64,000 nucleotides of DNA from Pedococcus aerophilus (GTDB lineage: Bacteria; Actinomycetota; Actinomycetes; Actinomycetales; Dermatophilaceae). Of the stretch, positions 1 through 8,549 are shown one piece after another (the first letter of the stretch is position 1; each line of letters starts with the position of its first letter). The position numbers and the translations under genes were made by a program. The DNA lies in assembly GCF_039532215.1 (NCBI RefSeq), contig NZ_BAAARN010000003.1, positions 1 to 64,000 of the forward strand, in the 5' to 3' direction. The notes beneath the pieces are model-generated. The model was not told where the DNA came from, did no database searches, and saw only the letters and a program-made list of their open reading frames with translations.

Positions 1-266
1 CCGATGGTTGACGCGACGTTGAAGACCTCCACGGTGTACAACCCCGCCCGAGGCGCCTCGAACCGATACCAGTCGACATCACCAGCCGGGGTCAGAGCAG
101 CATTGCGGTCGCCCTCGACTCCGACCGCCAGCACTGACGCAGTCTGCATCGTGTCGTTGTTCTCGACCTCCGCCGCTGCGGGTGCCGCGAAGATGACTGA
201 GGCCGTGAGGACCGTCGCCAAGAGCGCGGGCAAGATCGGGACCCTGATGTGGATGAGTCGGCGCAT
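1..266 (-). CDS. Secreted protein with pre-peptidase C-terminal (PPC)-like domain, 3' end outside window
   Basis: The minus strand reads from an ATG at 266 to the window edge without a stop, giving 88 residues. A GGAGGT ribosome site lies just upstream. The N-terminus has basic residues, a hydrophobic core and an Ala-rich APAAA cleavage region at about residues 26-32, so it is a Sec signal peptide. The mature part then has D-x-D-W-Y-R-F followed by A-G-x-Y-T-V-E-V, the typical start of a PPC beta-sandwich domain, found as an accessory domain on secreted enzymes. Any catalytic domain would lie beyond the edge, so no enzymatic role can be given. Confidence 0.75.
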   Translation of the reverse strand, partial: MRRLIHIRVPILPALLATVLTASVIFAAPAAAEVENNDTMQTASVLAVGVEGDRNAALTPAGDVDWYRFEAPRAGLYTVEVFNVASTI

Positions 267-495
267 GAGCTACCTCCGTTGCAGGCGTGTGGCGGAGGCA
301 CGGGTACCCACTGATCGGGCCCATCCTGACGCGACCACGCGCGACTGATTTGCGGGAATGTAGCAGGGCCATCAGAGCGCGAACAGTGTCGAATTACGCA
401 GACGGTTCGAGAGGCGACACGCTCGATGTCGCGGCCGCCGAGACCCCGACCGTTGACCGCCTACGCGCGATGTTCGACCGCGCAAGACTGCCACC

Positions 496-933
496 ATGAC
501 CTTCTTCCTCGACGAGTCACCTGACGTCTCCCAGCGTCAGTGCTCCGACTGTGGCGCCGAGTACACGCTCGCGAAGAACTTCGTCCTCGACGAGTCGGGC
601 CCGAAGGCGATCGTCTTCTCGGCGCTGCACCAGCACCACGGCGTCCTGGAGGCGTGGATCGACGCGATCCTCGGCACGTTCGACGGTGAAGCGACAGATC
701 AGCGGACCACCTTCGGCGCGCGTGTCGGCCCGGTCGATGGCAGCCCCGAACCGGCCGCCACCGCCGTGCCGGCAGCCGCCCCCTACGAGGACAGCGACCT
801 GTGGGGCCACAAGCTCACGCGGGAGGAGGCCCTGGCACACCCGCTCATCGACGACTTCTGGGCCGTCGTCGACTTCATCCTCGAGAACGACCCCCACGTC
901 AACCACCACGTCTACGGCCACCTCGGCCACTGA
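496..933 (+). CDS. Hypothetical acidic protein with a CxxC pair
   Basis: 145 residues, family not recognised. Two cysteines in a C-S-D-C arrangement near residues 16-19 could be a small metal site or half of a zinc ribbon. No membrane segment or signal peptide is visible. The C-terminus is His-rich (N-H-H-V-Y-G-H-L-G-H). Third codon positions are strongly G/C, as in neighbouring real genes, which supports coding. The 229 bases between it and the PPC gene show no clear regulatory structure. Confidence 0.6.
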   Translation: MTFFLDESPDVSQRQCSDCGAEYTLAKNFVLDESGPKAIVFSALHQHHGVLEAWIDAILGTFDGEATDQRTTFGARVGPVDGSPEPAATAVPAAAPYEDSDLWGHKLTREEALAHPLIDDFWAVVDFILENDPHVNHHVYGHLGH

Positions 934-1007
934 CCCGTACTGACAGGCCGCGGTCACCGCCCGCTCAACCGATTTTCGTAGACTCGGGACCAAGCCTCAG
1001 CAGGGCT

Positions 1008-1046
1008 CCGGACGAGCGCGCCGTACCCGGTCGGACAAGACGGTGC
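1008..1046 (+). promoter_or_regulatory. Guanidine-III riboswitch (ykkC-III)
   Basis: The stretch carries the conserved blocks of ykkC-III in order: CCGGACGAG, then CGCCGTACCCGG, then GGACAAGACGG and a closing GTGC. From memory it is very close to the Thermobifida fusca example. It ends three bases before the CGGAGG ribosome site (1049-1054) of the SMR exporter at 1061. Known members of this class bind guanidinium in a pseudoknot and usually act on translation; the spacing here fits that mode. Confidence 0.92.
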
Positions 1047-1060
1047 ATCGGAGGTACGTC

Positions 1061-1375
1061 ATGGCCTGGATCGCACTCGTCGTCTCAGGGTTGCTGGAGA
1101 CCGTGTGGGCATCAGCCCTCGCCGAGTCCCGCACCCTCACCCGCCCCACGCCGACCGCGGTCTTCCTCGTCGCGATGATCGCGTCGATGGCCGGTCTCGG
1201 CTTCGCGTTGCGCACGCTTCCCGTCGGCACCGCGTATGCCGTGTGGGTGGGGATCGGCGCGGTCGGCACCGCGGTCTACGGCATCGTCGCGCTGGACGAG
1301 CCCGCGTCCGTGGTCCGCCTGCTGTGCCTCGGCCTCATCGTGGCCGGCGTGGTCGGCCTCAAGCTCGCCCACTGA
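1061..1375 (+). CDS. gdx: Guanidinium exporter, SMR family (Gdx/SugE type)
   Basis: 104 residues, the usual SMR length, with four hydrophobic helices. The essential Glu is at residue 13 in L-L-E-T-V-W, and the [10 protein letters not shown] block typical of SugE/Gdx is at 53-62. Gdx proteins export guanidinium ion in exchange for protons as antiparallel dimers in the inner membrane. The ATG at 1061 is preferred over an earlier in-frame start at 1043 because CGGAGG lies seven bases upstream and the earlier start would fall inside the riboswitch. The riboswitch fixes the substrate as guanidinium more firmly than sequence alone would. Confidence 0.93.
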   Translation: MAWIALVVSGLLETVWASALAESRTLTRPTPTAVFLVAMIASMAGLGFALRTLPVGTAYAVWVGIGAVGTAVYGIVALDEPASVVRLLCLGLIVAGVVGLKLAH

Positions 1376-1518
1376 CGCCGGAGGCTGCACCGGGCGAACC
1401 GGCCAGGTTCACCAGGGCCTCGGGTTGCGCTTCGCTTCGGCCTCGCCCTCGCGCAGCGCGAGGCGGAAGGACGCCAGCCCCTCCGCGAGCGTGCGCCCGA
1501 GGCCCCACTCACCACCAG

Positions 1519-2820
1519 CTACGTGAGCTTGGCTGCCGCAACAGTCAGGAAGGGCCAGGCGGGCAGCAGCGGAGCCATGTAGGCGCCCGTCGCGTGGTAG
1601 ACGTCGGGACGGCCCGGCCACACGACGAACCCCTCGTTCATGTCGGCGTCCAGCTCGTTGATCCACATGCCCGACGTGTCGACGAAGTGCGCTGCCGCGT
1701 GGTCCCAGAGCCGGCGGTACCACTGCTCCCACTCGGCCTCCCCGGTCAGTCCGCCGAGCAGCGCCGTCGCCTGGATGCCCTCGCAGATCGGCCAGTGCAG
1801 CCGAACGTCGGAGACGGGCTTGCTCTCCCAGTCGACCGTGTAGACCAGACCCTCACGACCGTCGACTCCCCACGCGGACAATGCCTTTCGCGCAAGAGCC
1901 TCCGCGGAGGACAGCACCCACTCGGGCGTCTCCACCCGCGGCGAGGCGTGCAGACCGCACAGCAGCCGAGCCCACTCGAGCAGGTGCCCGTACGTCGCGC
2001 CATACGGTCGGAACGGGTCGTTGGGGTTGTCGACGTTGTAGTCCGGCAGCTCCTGCCACTGGGCGTCGTAGTGCTCGGGCAGCAGCCAGTCGCGACCGCG
2101 GGCGTGCTTCTCGACGATGCGTTCGCAGATACGCAGGGCTCGCTGGTGCCAGACGTCGTCGTCGAGCGCGTCACCGATCGCGAGGAACGCCTCGACCGCG
2201 TGCATGTTGGCGTTGGCCCCGCGGTACTCCTCGGGGTCGTCCCACGTCGCCGACCACGACTCGCAGAGCGCCCCTTCGTCCTCGCGCCAGAACTTCTCCT
2301 CCACGATGCGGGTCGCCTCGCGCGCCAGCGCCTGCGGGTCGCCGACCGCGCGCGCCCCCTGGGCCTGCGCGGTGACGGCCGAGGCCGCGGCGAGGACCAC
2401 GTGCACGTGCTCGTATGCCGTCTTGCGCCCCGCCCGCTCCAACGTCCCGAACCAGCCGCCCTCCGCCTCGTCACGGAAGGCGCCGTCCAGGGACGCCAGT
2501 CCGTGGGCCAGCAGTCGTTCGGAGCCGGGGATCCCGAGCACCGACGCCAGGCCGGCCACGTGGGTCATGCGGGCGGTGAGCAGCAGCGAGGGTTCGCGGC
2601 CGGGCATCGGCGAGCCGTCGCCACCGAGGTAGGCGAAGCCGCCGCCGGGCAGCACGCTCGGGCCGACGAACTCGATCATCCGGGCGAACCGCTCCTGCAC
2701 CCACAGCCGGTGTGCAGGGCGCTCGGCCCAGCGAGTGGGGCCGGTGCCGCTTCCGACCTCAGCTTCGGAAGCGGCACCGGAGATGGTGGGGGTGGGTGCG
2801 GAGGAGGTGGTGTCGGTCAT
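1519..2820 (-). CDS. AGE-family aldose-ketose isomerase/epimerase
   Basis: 433 residues with an (alpha/alpha)6-barrel pattern. The conserved W-P-I-C-E-G-I-Q-A-T-A block and a C-terminal R-P-D-V-Y-H-A-T-G-A-Y motif hold a catalytic His of the N-acylglucosamine 2-epimerase / mannose isomerase / YihS group. Such enzymes interconvert an aldose and its 2-epimer or ketose. It is the last gene of the sugar operon; its ATG overlaps the kinase stop (ATGA, 2817-2820). The first 35 residues are low in complexity and contain a perfect 16-bp inverted repeat, so the true start may be downstream, for example a GTG near 2703. Substrate not determinable: mannose/fructose or a 6-substituted hexose such as sulfoquinovose are options. 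Confidence 0.8.
   Translation of the reverse strand: MTDTTSSAPTPTISGAASEAEVGSGTGPTRWAERPAHRLWVQERFARMIEFVGPSVLPGGGFAYLGGDGSPMPGREPSLLLTARMTHVAGLASVLGIPGSERLLAHGLASLDGAFRDEAEGGWFGTLERAGRKTAYEHVHVVLAAASAVTAQAQGARAVGDPQALAREATRIVEEKFWREDEGALCESWSATWDDPEEYRGANANMHAVEAFLAIGDALDDDVWHQRALRICERIVEKHARGRDWLLPEHYDAQWQELPDYNVDNPNDPFRPYGATYGHLLEWARLLCGLHASPRVETPEWVLSSAEALARKALSAWGVDGREGLVYTVDWESKPVSDVRLHWPICEGIQATALLGGLTGEAEWEQWYRRLWDHAAAHFVDTSGMWINELDADMNEGFVVWPGRPDVYHATGAYMAPLLPAWPFLTVAAAKLT
2741..2780. repeat. Perfect 16-bp inverted repeat at the kinase/isomerase junction
   Basis: CCGGTGCCGCTTCCGA (2741-2756) and its exact complement TCGGAAGCGGCACCGG (2765-2780) are separated by 8 bases. It would form a very strong RNA hairpin 40-80 bases after the annotated isomerase ATG. 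If the isomerase starts further on, the hairpin is intergenic and could control RNA processing or relative expression. Confidence 0.7.
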
Positions 2821-4109
2821 GACGCCTTTCCGGCAGTGGCGGGGTGGGACGGCTCGGTCCCCAGTCTGGCGCAGGCGGCGAGGAAGCCTCCGACGAAGGT
2901 GTCTCCGAGCCCGACGGTCGTCGGGTCCGGCACCTCGAGGGTGGGCACGGCCACGACCGCGACCTGCTCCCCCGCGATGTCGCCGATCCGCTCGGCGAAG
3001 GTCACCGCCTCCGGCTCCGGGGTCGCCCCTGCGACGCTGGTGATGTGGTCGTGGGTGACGAGCTCGCCGTGGGCGTAGCGCGCTGTGGCCAACGCGGTCC
3101 CGGTCGCGAGGGCCGCGCGGTAGCGGGCCGCCGACGCACCGAAGGCCAGCGCCCAGTGCCGGGAGTGGACGACGATCACCGGGACGCCGAGGCGCACCGC
3201 TAGCGTCGAGACCGCGGCCAGCACCGCATCGGCGTCGAGCAGGTCGAGCGCGCCTGATGCGGAGACCGCGTCGGCCAGCTCTTCGTCGCTCAGGCTGTAG
3301 ACGTCGACGAGGGCGGCCATCCGGCTGCGGACGACCTCGGCGAACTCCGGCTGGTGGAACCCCGCGTCCTCGTACATGACGACGCCCGAGGTCCCCAGGG
3401 CGCGTCGGGCGAGGACGGCGGACTCGACGTCGTCCAGCCGCTCGCGCAGTCCGGCCAGGGTGCGCATCGCGTTGAACCCGGACACGAGGAAGACCGTCGC
3501 CCCGGCCACCGCAGACACCAGGTCGGCGCTCAGGACGAGCTCCTCGTTCGCGGGGTCGTTGACGTAGATCAGCCGGTTGGCCCGGGTCGCGACCAGGTCC
3601 AGCCGGTCGGTGACCACCCGCGCCCCAGCGGGGTACTGCACGACCAGGTGCGGGTAGGAGGGCAGGTCCACGTCAGGGACCAGCGCCTGCGTGCCCGGCG
3701 GGAGCAGGCTGCGCACCATCTCGCTCTCGAACGCCAGGTGGACCGTCGCCTGCTGGCCCAGGCGCAGCATCGCCGTGGCGGCCCGCACGCACGTCCCACC
3801 GATGGAGGCCACCCGGTCGAACCGCGCGCAGAACTCCTCGATGACCGCCGGTTCGTCGACCCGGCGCTCACCCCCCGCGCTCCGGGCGAAGTACCCCAGG
3901 ATCGACACCACGAGATCGCGCTCCGAGCAGATCGGCCGCTGGCCGTCCAGCTCCTCGGGCACGACGCCATACGTCGATGCCAGTGAGCTGAGCACCGCTG
4001 CGTCCCAACGGATCTCGCAGTCCAGCGCGGCCCCGAACCCCAGCACGACACCGGCCGCCGGGATGAGCGGCTGGCTCGTGCTGGGGTCCACCGTGGTGGG
4101 GTGGGTCAT
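2817..4109 (-). CDS. ADP-dependent phosphofructokinase/glucokinase-family sugar kinase
   Basis: 430 residues with a ribokinase-like fold. Near the N-terminus, G-F-G-A-A-L-D-C-E fits the ADP_PFK_GK family better than PfkB. The C-terminal T-V-G-L-G-D-T motif holds the catalytic base (Asp403) and anion-hole glycines; V-S-G-F-N-A-M is also family-like. Characterised archaeal members use ADP as phosphoryl donor on glucose or fructose 6-phosphate; bacterial members are less studied. Position between aldolase and isomerase suggests it phosphorylates the ketose made by the isomerase so that the aldolase can cleave it. The donor (ADP or ATP) cannot be read from sequence. Confidence 0.75.
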   Translation of the reverse strand: MTHPTTVDPSTSQPLIPAAGVVLGFGAALDCEIRWDAAVLSSLASTYGVVPEELDGQRPICSERDLVVSILGYFARSAGGERRVDEPAVIEEFCARFDRVASIGGTCVRAATAMLRLGQQATVHLAFESEMVRSLLPPGTQALVPDVDLPSYPHLVVQYPAGARVVTDRLDLVATRANRLIYVNDPANEELVLSADLVSAVAGATVFLVSGFNAMRTLAGLRERLDDVESAVLARRALGTSGVVMYEDAGFHQPEFAEVVRSRMAALVDVYSLSDEELADAVSASGALDLLDADAVLAAVSTLAVRLGVPVIVVHSRHWALAFGASAARYRAALATGTALATARYAHGELVTHDHITSVAGATPEPEAVTFAERIGDIAGEQVAVVAVPTLEVPDPTTVGLGDTFVGGFLAACARLGTEPSHPATAGKAS

Positions 4110-4191
4110 CGTCGGGGTCCTCCGGGACGATTCGGTCGGGTGTCGGCCGGTCAGGGCCGGGTGCAGGTCGGTCTCCGCTCGGGTCGGCGAC

Positions 4192-5055
4192 CTAGTAGAG
4201 CGAGGCTTTGCCGTCGGCGTTGAACAGCTCGATCTTGTGCGCTGCCGCAGCCTTCATGGCCTTGATGCAGTCGGGCTGGATGGAGTTCGGCTCACGCAGC
4301 TTCGGGTCGTTAGCCAGCATCTCGCGCATCTTCCCGTGGTAGGCCACCTTGATGTCGCTGGAGATGTTGATCTTGGCGATGCCGCGGGACACCGACTTGG
4401 CGATCTCCTCGTCGGGGTTGCCCGAACCGCCGTGCAGGACCAGCGGGATCGAGACCTTGGCCTCGATCTGCTCGAGCAGGTCGATCTTGATCTCCGGCTT
4501 CATCCAGTCGGGGTAGAGGCCGTGGCAGGTGCCGATGGCGACGGCGAGGCTGTCGACGCCGGTCTCCTGGACGAATCGCACCGCGTCCTCGGGGTCGGTG
4601 TAGACGATGAACTCGGTGCCGGCCTCGGCCTCGTCGTCGGCCTTGCCGATGGTGCCGAGCTCGGCCTCGACGCTGAGCCCCACCGCGTGGGCCGCCTCGA
4701 CGACGCGCTTGGTGATGGCGACGTTCTCGTCGAAGGACACCAGGGACTTGTCGATCATCATCGAGGTGAAGCCGAGCTGGATCGCCTTGAGCGACTCCTC
4801 GTAGCTGGCGCCGTGGTCCCAGTGGATCGCGACCGGCACCGACGAGCGCAGCGCCAGGTCCGTCGCGGACCGGAGGAAGCTGTCACCGACGTGCTTCTGC
4901 TCGTCGGGGTGGATCGCGATGATGAGCGGGGAGTTGGTCTCCTCGCTGACCTCGAAGATCCCCTTCATCATCGCGTAGTCGCTGATGTTGAAGGCCGGCA
5001 CGGCGAACTGGTTCTCGCGGGCGACCTGCAGGAGGTTGACTCCGTTGACGAGCAT
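4192..5055 (-). CDS. Class II ketose-(bis)phosphate aldolase
   Basis: 287 residues, the usual length of the FbaA/GatY/KbaY family. Zinc and catalytic positions are intact: Asp80-His81 in I-H-W-D-H-G, Glu132 in A-E-L-G-T-I-G, His178 in G-T-C-H-G-L-Y-P and His208 in L-H-G-G-S-G. It should cleave a ketose phosphate into glycerone phosphate and an aldehyde. Lying between permease and kinase genes, it is probably dedicated to the imported sugar rather than central glycolysis. Tagatose-, fructose- or sulfofructose-type substrates are all possible. Confidence 0.88.
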   Translation of the reverse strand: MLVNGVNLLQVARENQFAVPAFNISDYAMMKGIFEVSEETNSPLIIAIHPDEQKHVGDSFLRSATDLALRSSVPVAIHWDHGASYEESLKAIQLGFTSMMIDKSLVSFDENVAITKRVVEAAHAVGLSVEAELGTIGKADDEAEAGTEFIVYTDPEDAVRFVQETGVDSLAVAIGTCHGLYPDWMKPEIKIDLLEQIEAKVSIPLVLHGGSGNPDEEIAKSVSRGIAKINISSDIKVAYHGKMREMLANDPKLREPNSIQPDCIKAMKAAAAHKIELFNADGKASLY

Positions 5056-5106
5056 GGGTGTGTCTCTCTCTGTGTGGGGAGGGGTCTGGGCGTCGACGGT
5101 CGACGG

Positions 5107-5961
5107 TCAGCTCTTGACTGCACCGGCGGTCATGCCGCCGATGAAGAACTTCTGGAAGAACACGAACAGCACCAGCACCGGGATGCTCCCGAGCACACTC
5201 ATGGCCATCATTTCGCTCCACTCGTAGGAGTGCTGGCCCATGAGGAGCTGGATGCCGATCGGCACCGTGCGCATGTTGTCGGTGCGGGTGAGGGTGAGCG
5301 CGAAGAGGTACTCGTTCCACGCGATCATGAACGTGTAGACGGCCACCGAGACGATGCCCGGCAACGAGATCGGGACGAGGATGCGCCACAGGGCACCGAA
5401 CGACGTGGTGCCATCGACCCGCGCGGCCTCGTCCAGCTCACGGGGCAAGGTGTTGAAGTAGCCGGTCATCATGACGATGGCGTAGGGCAGCGTGAACACC
5501 ATGTAGGTGAGCACCAGGCCCTGGTAGCTGTTGTAGAGACGCAGGGCCACGATCAGGCCGAAGTACGGGATGAGCAGCGTGATCGGCGGCACCGCCTGGA
5601 TGCCGACGATGATCACGTTGACCAGTCCCTTGCCGCGGAACTGGTAGCGGCTGAAGGCGTAGGCGGCGAGGATCGCGCAGATCAGCGTCAGCACCGTCAC
5701 CGCGATGGCGACGACGTAGCTGTTCACGAAGAACCGCACCTTGGTCGGGTCGGTGAGGACGGTCGTGTAGGCGTCGAAGGAGAAGTTGTCGGTGATCAGC
5801 CGCGGCGGGAACTCGAAGATCTCGGAGTTCGACTTGAACGAGCTCGAGAGCATCCACAGCACCGGGAGCCCGGCGAACAGGGCACCGAACACCAAGCCCG
5901 CCCACGTCCCGATCTTCAGGGCCGCCTTCTTGCGGGGGTTGGTCGTGGTCATCACGGTCAT
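5107..5961 (-). CDS. Carbohydrate ABC transporter permease (MalG/UgpE type)
   Basis: 284 residues, six membrane helices, and the EAA loop E-L-D-E-A-A-R-V-D-G-T-T that docks the ATPase. The C-terminal F-F-I-G-G-M-T-A-G-A-V-K-S tail is characteristic of the MalG-like partner. The chosen ATG at 5961 lies two bases after the stop of the upstream permease (5964), so the two are translationally coupled. No ATPase gene is present; as in many actinobacteria a shared MsiK-type ATPase elsewhere would be needed. Confidence 0.92.
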   Translation of the reverse strand: MTVMTTTNPRKKAALKIGTWAGLVFGALFAGLPVLWMLSSSFKSNSEIFEFPPRLITDNFSFDAYTTVLTDPTKVRFFVNSYVVAIAVTVLTLICAILAAYAFSRYQFRGKGLVNVIIVGIQAVPPITLLIPYFGLIVALRLYNSYQGLVLTYMVFTLPYAIVMMTGYFNTLPRELDEAARVDGTTSFGALWRILVPISLPGIVSVAVYTFMIAWNEYLFALTLTRTDNMRTVPIGIQLLMGQHSYEWSEMMAMSVLGSIPVLVLFVFFQKFFIGGMTAGAVKS

Positions 5962-5963
5962 GG

Positions 5964-6923
5964 TCAGTCCCTCACTCGCTGGTGCCGCACGTAGAAGACG
6001 GCGAGGACCAGGGCGACGGCGAGCAGCATGACGGCGCTGGCCGAGGCCTGGGCGAACTGGTACTCGCTGAACGCGAGCTTGTACGTGTAGGTGCTGAGCA
6101 TCTCCGTGCGGTCGAGCGGACCGCCGCCGGTCGTCATCCAGATGAGGGGGAACTGCTGCGACGTCCAGATCATGTCGAGCAGCGCCATGCTGAGGATGAT
6201 CGGTCGCAGCGAGGGCAGCGTGACGTGGAAGAACCGACGCCACCACGAGGCCCCGTCCACCGCCGCCGCCTCGTAGAGGTCCGCGGAGATGCCCTGCAGA
6301 CCGGCGAGCAGGCTCACCATGAAGAACGGGTAACCGGCCCAGATGTTGATGAAGGTGACGGCCGGCAGCGCGAGGTTCAGGTCGGCGAGCCAGGCGATCG
6401 GGGTGTCGATGACCCCGGCCTCGCCCAGGACGTAGTTGACGACGCCGTTGGGGTCGAGCAGCAGGCGCCACAGGATCGCGATGATCGCCACCGTGAGGAG
6501 CCACGGGAGGACGAAGATGGTCCGGAAGATCGTCTTGGTCCAACGACCGAGCAGCGGCGAGTTGAGCAGCATCGCGAAACCCAGTCCGAGGACCAGGTGG
6601 GCCAGGACGCTGCTGCCGGTGAAGACCGCGGTGTTCTTGATGGCCGTGTGGTAGACCGGGTCGCTGAGGATCGTCACATAGTTCTGGAGCCCGACGACGA
6701 CCGAGGTCGGCGTCATGATCACGTTGTCCAGCAACGAGTACCGGATGACGACGGCGATGGGCAGGATCATCAGGACGAGCATCAGCACGATGACCGGGGA
6801 CAGGTAGCCGTACGGCTCAAGCGTGCGGACCAGGCGCTGCCGGCGACGTGAGGACGTGCCGCCCTTGCGCTTCGCCGGCCCGGGGGCCTGCGGTGGTGCG
6901 GTGGAGATCGAGGTGTCGATCAC
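5964..6923 (-). CDS. Carbohydrate ABC transporter permease (MalF/UgpA type)
   Basis: 319 residues. A basic cytoplasmic N-terminus (about 35 residues) precedes six helices, and the EAA loop reads Y-E-A-A-A-V-D-G-A-S-W-W-R-R-F. It pairs with the next gene as the heterodimeric channel of a CUT1-family sugar importer. It lies 69 bases after the binding-protein gene, so the operon order is binding protein, MalF-like, MalG-like, then catabolic enzymes. Confidence 0.92.
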   Translation of the reverse strand: MIDTSISTAPPQAPGPAKRKGGTSSRRRQRLVRTLEPYGYLSPVIVLMLVLMILPIAVVIRYSLLDNVIMTPTSVVVGLQNYVTILSDPVYHTAIKNTAVFTGSSVLAHLVLGLGFAMLLNSPLLGRWTKTIFRTIFVLPWLLTVAIIAILWRLLLDPNGVVNYVLGEAGVIDTPIAWLADLNLALPAVTFINIWAGYPFFMVSLLAGLQGISADLYEAAAVDGASWWRRFFHVTLPSLRPIILSMALLDMIWTSQQFPLIWMTTGGGPLDRTEMLSTYTYKLAFSEYQFAQASASAVMLLAVALVLAVFYVRHQRVRD

Positions 6924-6992
6924 GGGGTGCCTCCTGAGGGGCGGGTGGGCCGTCCTGCGACGGTGGCCGCTGGCCGGCCCACCCTCCTCACG

Positions 6993-8303
6993 TCAGAACT
7001 TCGCGGACCACGCCTTCTGGGCGTTGTTCAGGGTCGTGTCGACGGGCTGGTTCTCCGCCAGGGTCTTCTGGAGCTCCACGTCGAAGGACCGCATCAGGTC
7101 CTCCGCCGTCGGCAGGCCGGTGAACTCGTTCGCCGGCACTCCCTTGTTCCAGATGTCGAAGGCCGTCTTGAACATCTCGTCCGACTGGACGAAGTCCGGG
7201 ACCGACTCCTTGTTACCGGGGAAGGCGTTGGCCACCGAGGACAGCTTGGAGTTGGTGTCCTTGCTCATCAGGAACTCGACGAGCTTGAGGGCTTCCTTCT
7301 TGTGCTTGCTGTTCTCCGAGACACCGATGCCCCAGGACGCGTACGGCATGCCGCGCTTGCCGGTGTAGCCGTCCTCGGCCGGGATCGCCGAGATGCTGAA
7401 CTTGAGGTCCGGCGCGTTCTCCCGGATCAGGTTGATGTGGGCCAGGGAGTCGATCATCATGCCGACCCGGCCGTTGGTGAACTGCTCGACCTTGTCCTGC
7501 TCCTTCATCGTCAGCGCACCGGCAGCGATCGCCTTGGCGTCGTTCAGCTCCTTGATGAACTCGACGACGCTCTTGACCGACGAGTTGGTCAGGTCGGGCT
7601 GGCCGTCCTTGAGCATCGAGCCGCCGGAGGCCCAGACCCACGACATGACGTCGTTCTGGATGCCGTTCGGCGCGTCCTGCGCCAGCGGGAGGACCCAGCC
7701 GGAGTTGCCCTTGCCACTGGCCGTGACCTTCTTGGCCGCGTCCACGAACTCGGTGCGGGTCGACGGCGGGGCGTTGACGCCGGCCTTGGCCAGCAGGCTG
7801 TCGTTGGTGAACATCGGGTAGACGAAGTTCACGACGGGGATCATGTACGTGTTGCCGTCGACCTTGATCTGGCTGGCCAGCTCGCTGTCGTCGTAGCCGG
7901 ACTCCTGCATCAGGGCGGTGAGGTTGGTGATCGCCTTCTGCTTGGAGAAGTCGTTGACCCAGGCGCCGTCGAGGCCGACGACGTCGGCGAGGGTCTTGGA
8001 CGCCGCACCGGCGACCGTCTGCTGCTGGGTCGAGGCGTAGGGCGCGCTGATGAGCTTGACCTTGACGCCGGGGTTGGCCTTCTCGAACTCGTCCATCATC
8101 CCGCGCAGCGACCCCTTGGGGAGCTCGGGCTCCCACCACTGGGAGAACTCCAGGACGATCGAGCCGTCCGCTGCGGTGCTGTTGTCATCGGCGTTGGCGC
8201 CGATCGGCGCTCCCTCTCCACCCGCGCATGCTGCGAGGAGGCTGAGCGCCGAGACGACTCCGACCGCCATCACCACCCGTGAAGCACGACTCTGTGCTCG
8301 CAT
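6993..8303 (-). CDS. Sugar-binding lipoprotein of CUT1 ABC importer
   Basis: 436 residues. A signal peptide ends in the lipobox L-A-A-C, so the protein is anchored outside the membrane by its Cys. The rest is a family-1 solute-binding protein rich in Trp/Tyr around the cleft (F-S-Q-W-W-E-P-E near residue 53). It is the first gene of the operon and has a GGAACGGAG ribosome site before the ATG at 8303. It should set the substrate of the importer, but the ligand cannot be assigned from sequence. Confidence 0.9.
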   Translation of the reverse strand: MRAQSRASRVVMAVGVVSALSLLAACAGGEGAPIGANADDNSTAADGSIVLEFSQWWEPELPKGSLRGMMDEFEKANPGVKVKLISAPYASTQQQTVAGAASKTLADVVGLDGAWVNDFSKQKAITNLTALMQESGYDDSELASQIKVDGNTYMIPVVNFVYPMFTNDSLLAKAGVNAPPSTRTEFVDAAKKVTASGKGNSGWVLPLAQDAPNGIQNDVMSWVWASGGSMLKDGQPDLTNSSVKSVVEFIKELNDAKAIAAGALTMKEQDKVEQFTNGRVGMMIDSLAHINLIRENAPDLKFSISAIPAEDGYTGKRGMPYASWGIGVSENSKHKKEALKLVEFLMSKDTNSKLSSVANAFPGNKESVPDFVQSDEMFKTAFDIWNKGVPANEFTGLPTAEDLMRSFDVELQKTLAENQPVDTTLNNAQKAWSAKF

Positions 8304-8401
8304 TGCTGCTCCGTTCCTTCGGCGCCATCGCCTGCGTGTAGTTGCTGTTTCCTGCCTGTTCCTGCGACATTAATCCGCAGGTTGCAGCATGGTCAAGAGG
8401 T

Positions 8402-8413
8402 TCGACGCATCAA
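8402..8413. promoter_or_regulatory. Putative DeoR operator, half 1 (sugar operon side)
   Basis: TCGACGCATCAA matches, in 11 of 12 bases, the reverse complement of the second site at 8550-8561. It lies about 100 bases upstream of the binding-protein ATG. The 309-base gap between the two divergent genes (8304-8612) otherwise shows no gene. Two copies in opposite orientation about 148 bp apart suit a looping repressor. Confidence 0.5.
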
Positions 8414-8549
8414 GATCGGTCGGTGAGACACCCGGTCAAACCCACCGGACGACATCCGGAAAGCCTTGTGCACCAGTCCTCTGAGCACGAAAACCCCCAC
8501 ACGCGGCATACCGGTCGCGCGTGGACCCACCTCCCACGAACGGGGCACT

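Noticed and set aside
1105-3078. Long open frame (657 codons) on the plus strand over the isomerase gene
   Set aside because: It is antisense to a gene with clear family motifs; its translation is Arg/Ala/Gly-rich with no domains, as expected for antisense frames in GC-rich DNA.
3691-5994. 767-codon plus-strand frame across kinase, aldolase and permease genes
   Set aside because: Crosses three real minus-strand genes and is made of low-complexity residues; an artefact of GC content.
1519-8303. Firm call as a sulfoquinovose (sulfo-EMP) operon
   Set aside because: Isomerase, kinase and aldolase types allow it, but no sulfoquinovosidase, SLA reductase or sulfonate-specific residue could be shown.
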